Source of the DNA: Syntrophobacterales bacterium
GTDB lineage: Bacteria; Desulfobacterota; Syntrophobacteria; BM002
DNA: 6,848 nt
Direction of reading: 5' to 3'
Assembly: GCA_030613915.1 (NCBI GenBank)
Contig: JAUWKY010000127.1
Span: 1-6,848, forward strand
The translations under genes were made by a program, and so were the position numbers. Shown here piece by piece: positions 6,113 to 6,848 of the stretch. The notes beneath the pieces are model-generated. The model saw only the letters and a list, made by a program, of their open reading frames with translations, made no database searches and had not been told where the DNA came from. Position 1 is the first letter of the stretch; each line of letters starts with the position of its first letter.

Positions 6113-6673
6113 TCACTCAGTATGGTGATATCGGCCATGCTCGCCCAACCCATAGCCTCGAAGACTATTGTATGTTTGTATCTGTTCTGGCGAGAGAATG
6201 CTCCTCATTTCAAGGTGTGCCCTAAGATGAACGTAGCGCAGTTCCCCTTTGATATCCGCAATGTCTTTGACTACCCGCTTCAGATTAGTCTCGGTTACTG
6301 TTTCTTGCGCAAAAATCCTGTCCAGTTCCTGCTCCTTTTCCACAACTTGCGTACCAATCTCAACAGCCTTGGAGTGCATGCGGTCAAATATTCGTTGCGA
6401 TGCCTTGAGTTGCTTCTCATTTAGATCAAGCCGATGGGCTATTTCCATTACGTGTTTTGGGCCTGGATAACTATTTAACTCGGCTGCCAGCGCAAAACCC
6501 ATTCCCTCGCCCGCCAGGTAGCCGGAGACTTCATCTAGCGCAAGTGTTTTGATCTCACGCTGCTCAAAACCAGCATAAGGAGAAATCTGTGTGCTGCCCA
6601 CTATAGGGCTGCAGAGCATCAAAATAGGGCTGCAGAGCATCAAACCTATCGCAAATAGAACTGATCGTGCCAT
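6113..6673 (-). CDS. Spy/CpxP-like periplasmic protein (LTxxQ-type family)
   Basis: A 186-residue exported protein. A signal peptide covers about residues 1-28, with a hydrophobic core that contains LMLCSPI twice. The mature start ISPYAGFEQREIKTLALDEV leads to a GEGMGFALAAELNSYPGP segment (55-72) and then helices typical of the Spy/CpxP fold: LDLNEKQLKASQRIFDRM (82-99), a long charged helix over about 100-150, and ILSPEQIQTYNSLRG (159-173), the LTxxQ-like motif. Known relatives are periplasmic chaperones or stress and metal sensors; the role here is inferred from the fold. The ATG at 6673 is chosen because GGAG lies 6 nt upstream; a TTG at 6691 and an ATG at 6679 are poorer. A good promoter lies about 60 bp upstream and a terminator follows, so it is a single-gene unit. 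No CpxAR-type regulator gene is in the window. Confidence 0.8.
   Translation of the reverse strand: MARSVLFAIGLMLCSPILMLCSPIVGSTQISPYAGFEQREIKTLALDEVSGYLAGEGMGFALAAELNSYPGPKHVMEIAHRLDLNEKQLKASQRIFDRMHSKAVEIGTQVVEKEQELDRIFAQETVTETNLKRVVKDIADIKGELRYVHLRAHLEMRSILSPEQIQTYNSLRGYGLGEHGRYHHTE
6603..6644 (-). repeat. In-frame 21-bp perfect tandem duplication inside a signal peptide
   Basis: Bases 6603-6623 and 6624-6644 are identical. Read on the minus strand each unit encodes one LMLCSPI, so the duplication lengthens the hydrophobic core of the Spy-like protein's signal peptide by seven residues without breaking the frame. With one copy the signal would have an ordinary length. Confidence 0.9.
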
Positions 6674-6732
6674 TGTCATCTCCGTCTTCAAAGGCCTGCT
6701 TACGGCAAGAAACGTACCTGGTTACTGCTCTC

Positions 6733-6762
6733 AGCATAAGACAACGAGGTGGGCTTTGTCAA
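6733..6762 (-). promoter_or_regulatory. Sigma-70-type promoter of the Spy-like gene
   Basis: On the minus strand a perfect TTGACA (6757-6762) is followed after 18 bp by TATGCT (6733-6738), which keeps four of six -10 bases including the key first, second and last. Transcription would start near 6726, giving a leader of about 53 nt. No clear operator is seen; the remaining stretch 6763-6848 shows no gene. Confidence 0.6.
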
Positions 6763-6848
6763 AAGAGAGTGTAGATTTGGCCGTTAGGAATACGAACTCA
6801 CCTCGATCACTGCGAAAGTTTGGATTACATCCCTTAATTTACAGTTTT

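Noticed and set aside
6674..6691. TTG start at 6691 for the Spy-like protein.
   Set aside because: No ribosome site precedes it, whereas GGAG lies 6 nt before the ATG at 6673, and the shorter form gives a typical signal peptide start.

Overview
The window looks like chromosomal DNA from a Gram-negative, diderm bacterium, most likely of the former Deltaproteobacteria (Desulfobacterota). The basis is the protein types: an mla operon in the order E-F-D, a Spy/CpxP-like periplasmic protein with an SPYAG...ELNSYPGP core, a DjlA-type J protein, and a near-consensus sigma-54 promoter. The assignment is an inference from protein character; no rRNA or other phylogenetic marker gene is present.

Layout. 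At 1-2218 (minus strand) lies a tight operon, mlaE-mlaF-mlaD, for a phospholipid ABC transporter of the Mla/MCE type; mlaD runs off the left edge. About 250 bp upstream on the same strand (2473-3018) is an exported SYLF/YSC84-type lipid-binding protein. At 3019-3188 is a divergent promoter region, followed on the plus strand by pgk (3189-4370, phosphoglycerate kinase). Between the convergent ends of pgk and a djlA-like gene (4583-5338, minus) is about 210 bp packed with several different period-7 tandem repeat blocks. Upstream of djlA sits a 178-bp non-coding element with perfect 19-bp terminal inverted repeats (5456-5633, a MITE-like element). It is followed by a small four-cysteine protein gene (5745-5930, minus) preceded by a sigma-54 promoter (5994-6009). 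The right end (6113-6673, minus) is a Spy/CpxP-like periplasmic gene with its own sigma-70-type promoter (6733-6762) and a rho-independent terminator (6014-6039).

How the genes fit together. The lipid-related genes (SYLF protein, MlaE, MlaF, MlaD), the Spy-like periplasmic protein and the membrane-anchored J protein all fit envelope maintenance; pgk is an unrelated glycolytic gene. The most unusual point is the MlaF ATPase. It carries a C-terminal extension of about 160 residues that reads as a complete but catalytically degenerate GGDEF domain, which suggests a fused regulatory module on a lipid transporter. Other points worth following are the sigma-54-driven small Cys4 protein, the MITE-like element, the heptamer repeat mosaic, and an in-frame 21-bp duplication inside the signal peptide of the Spy-like protein.
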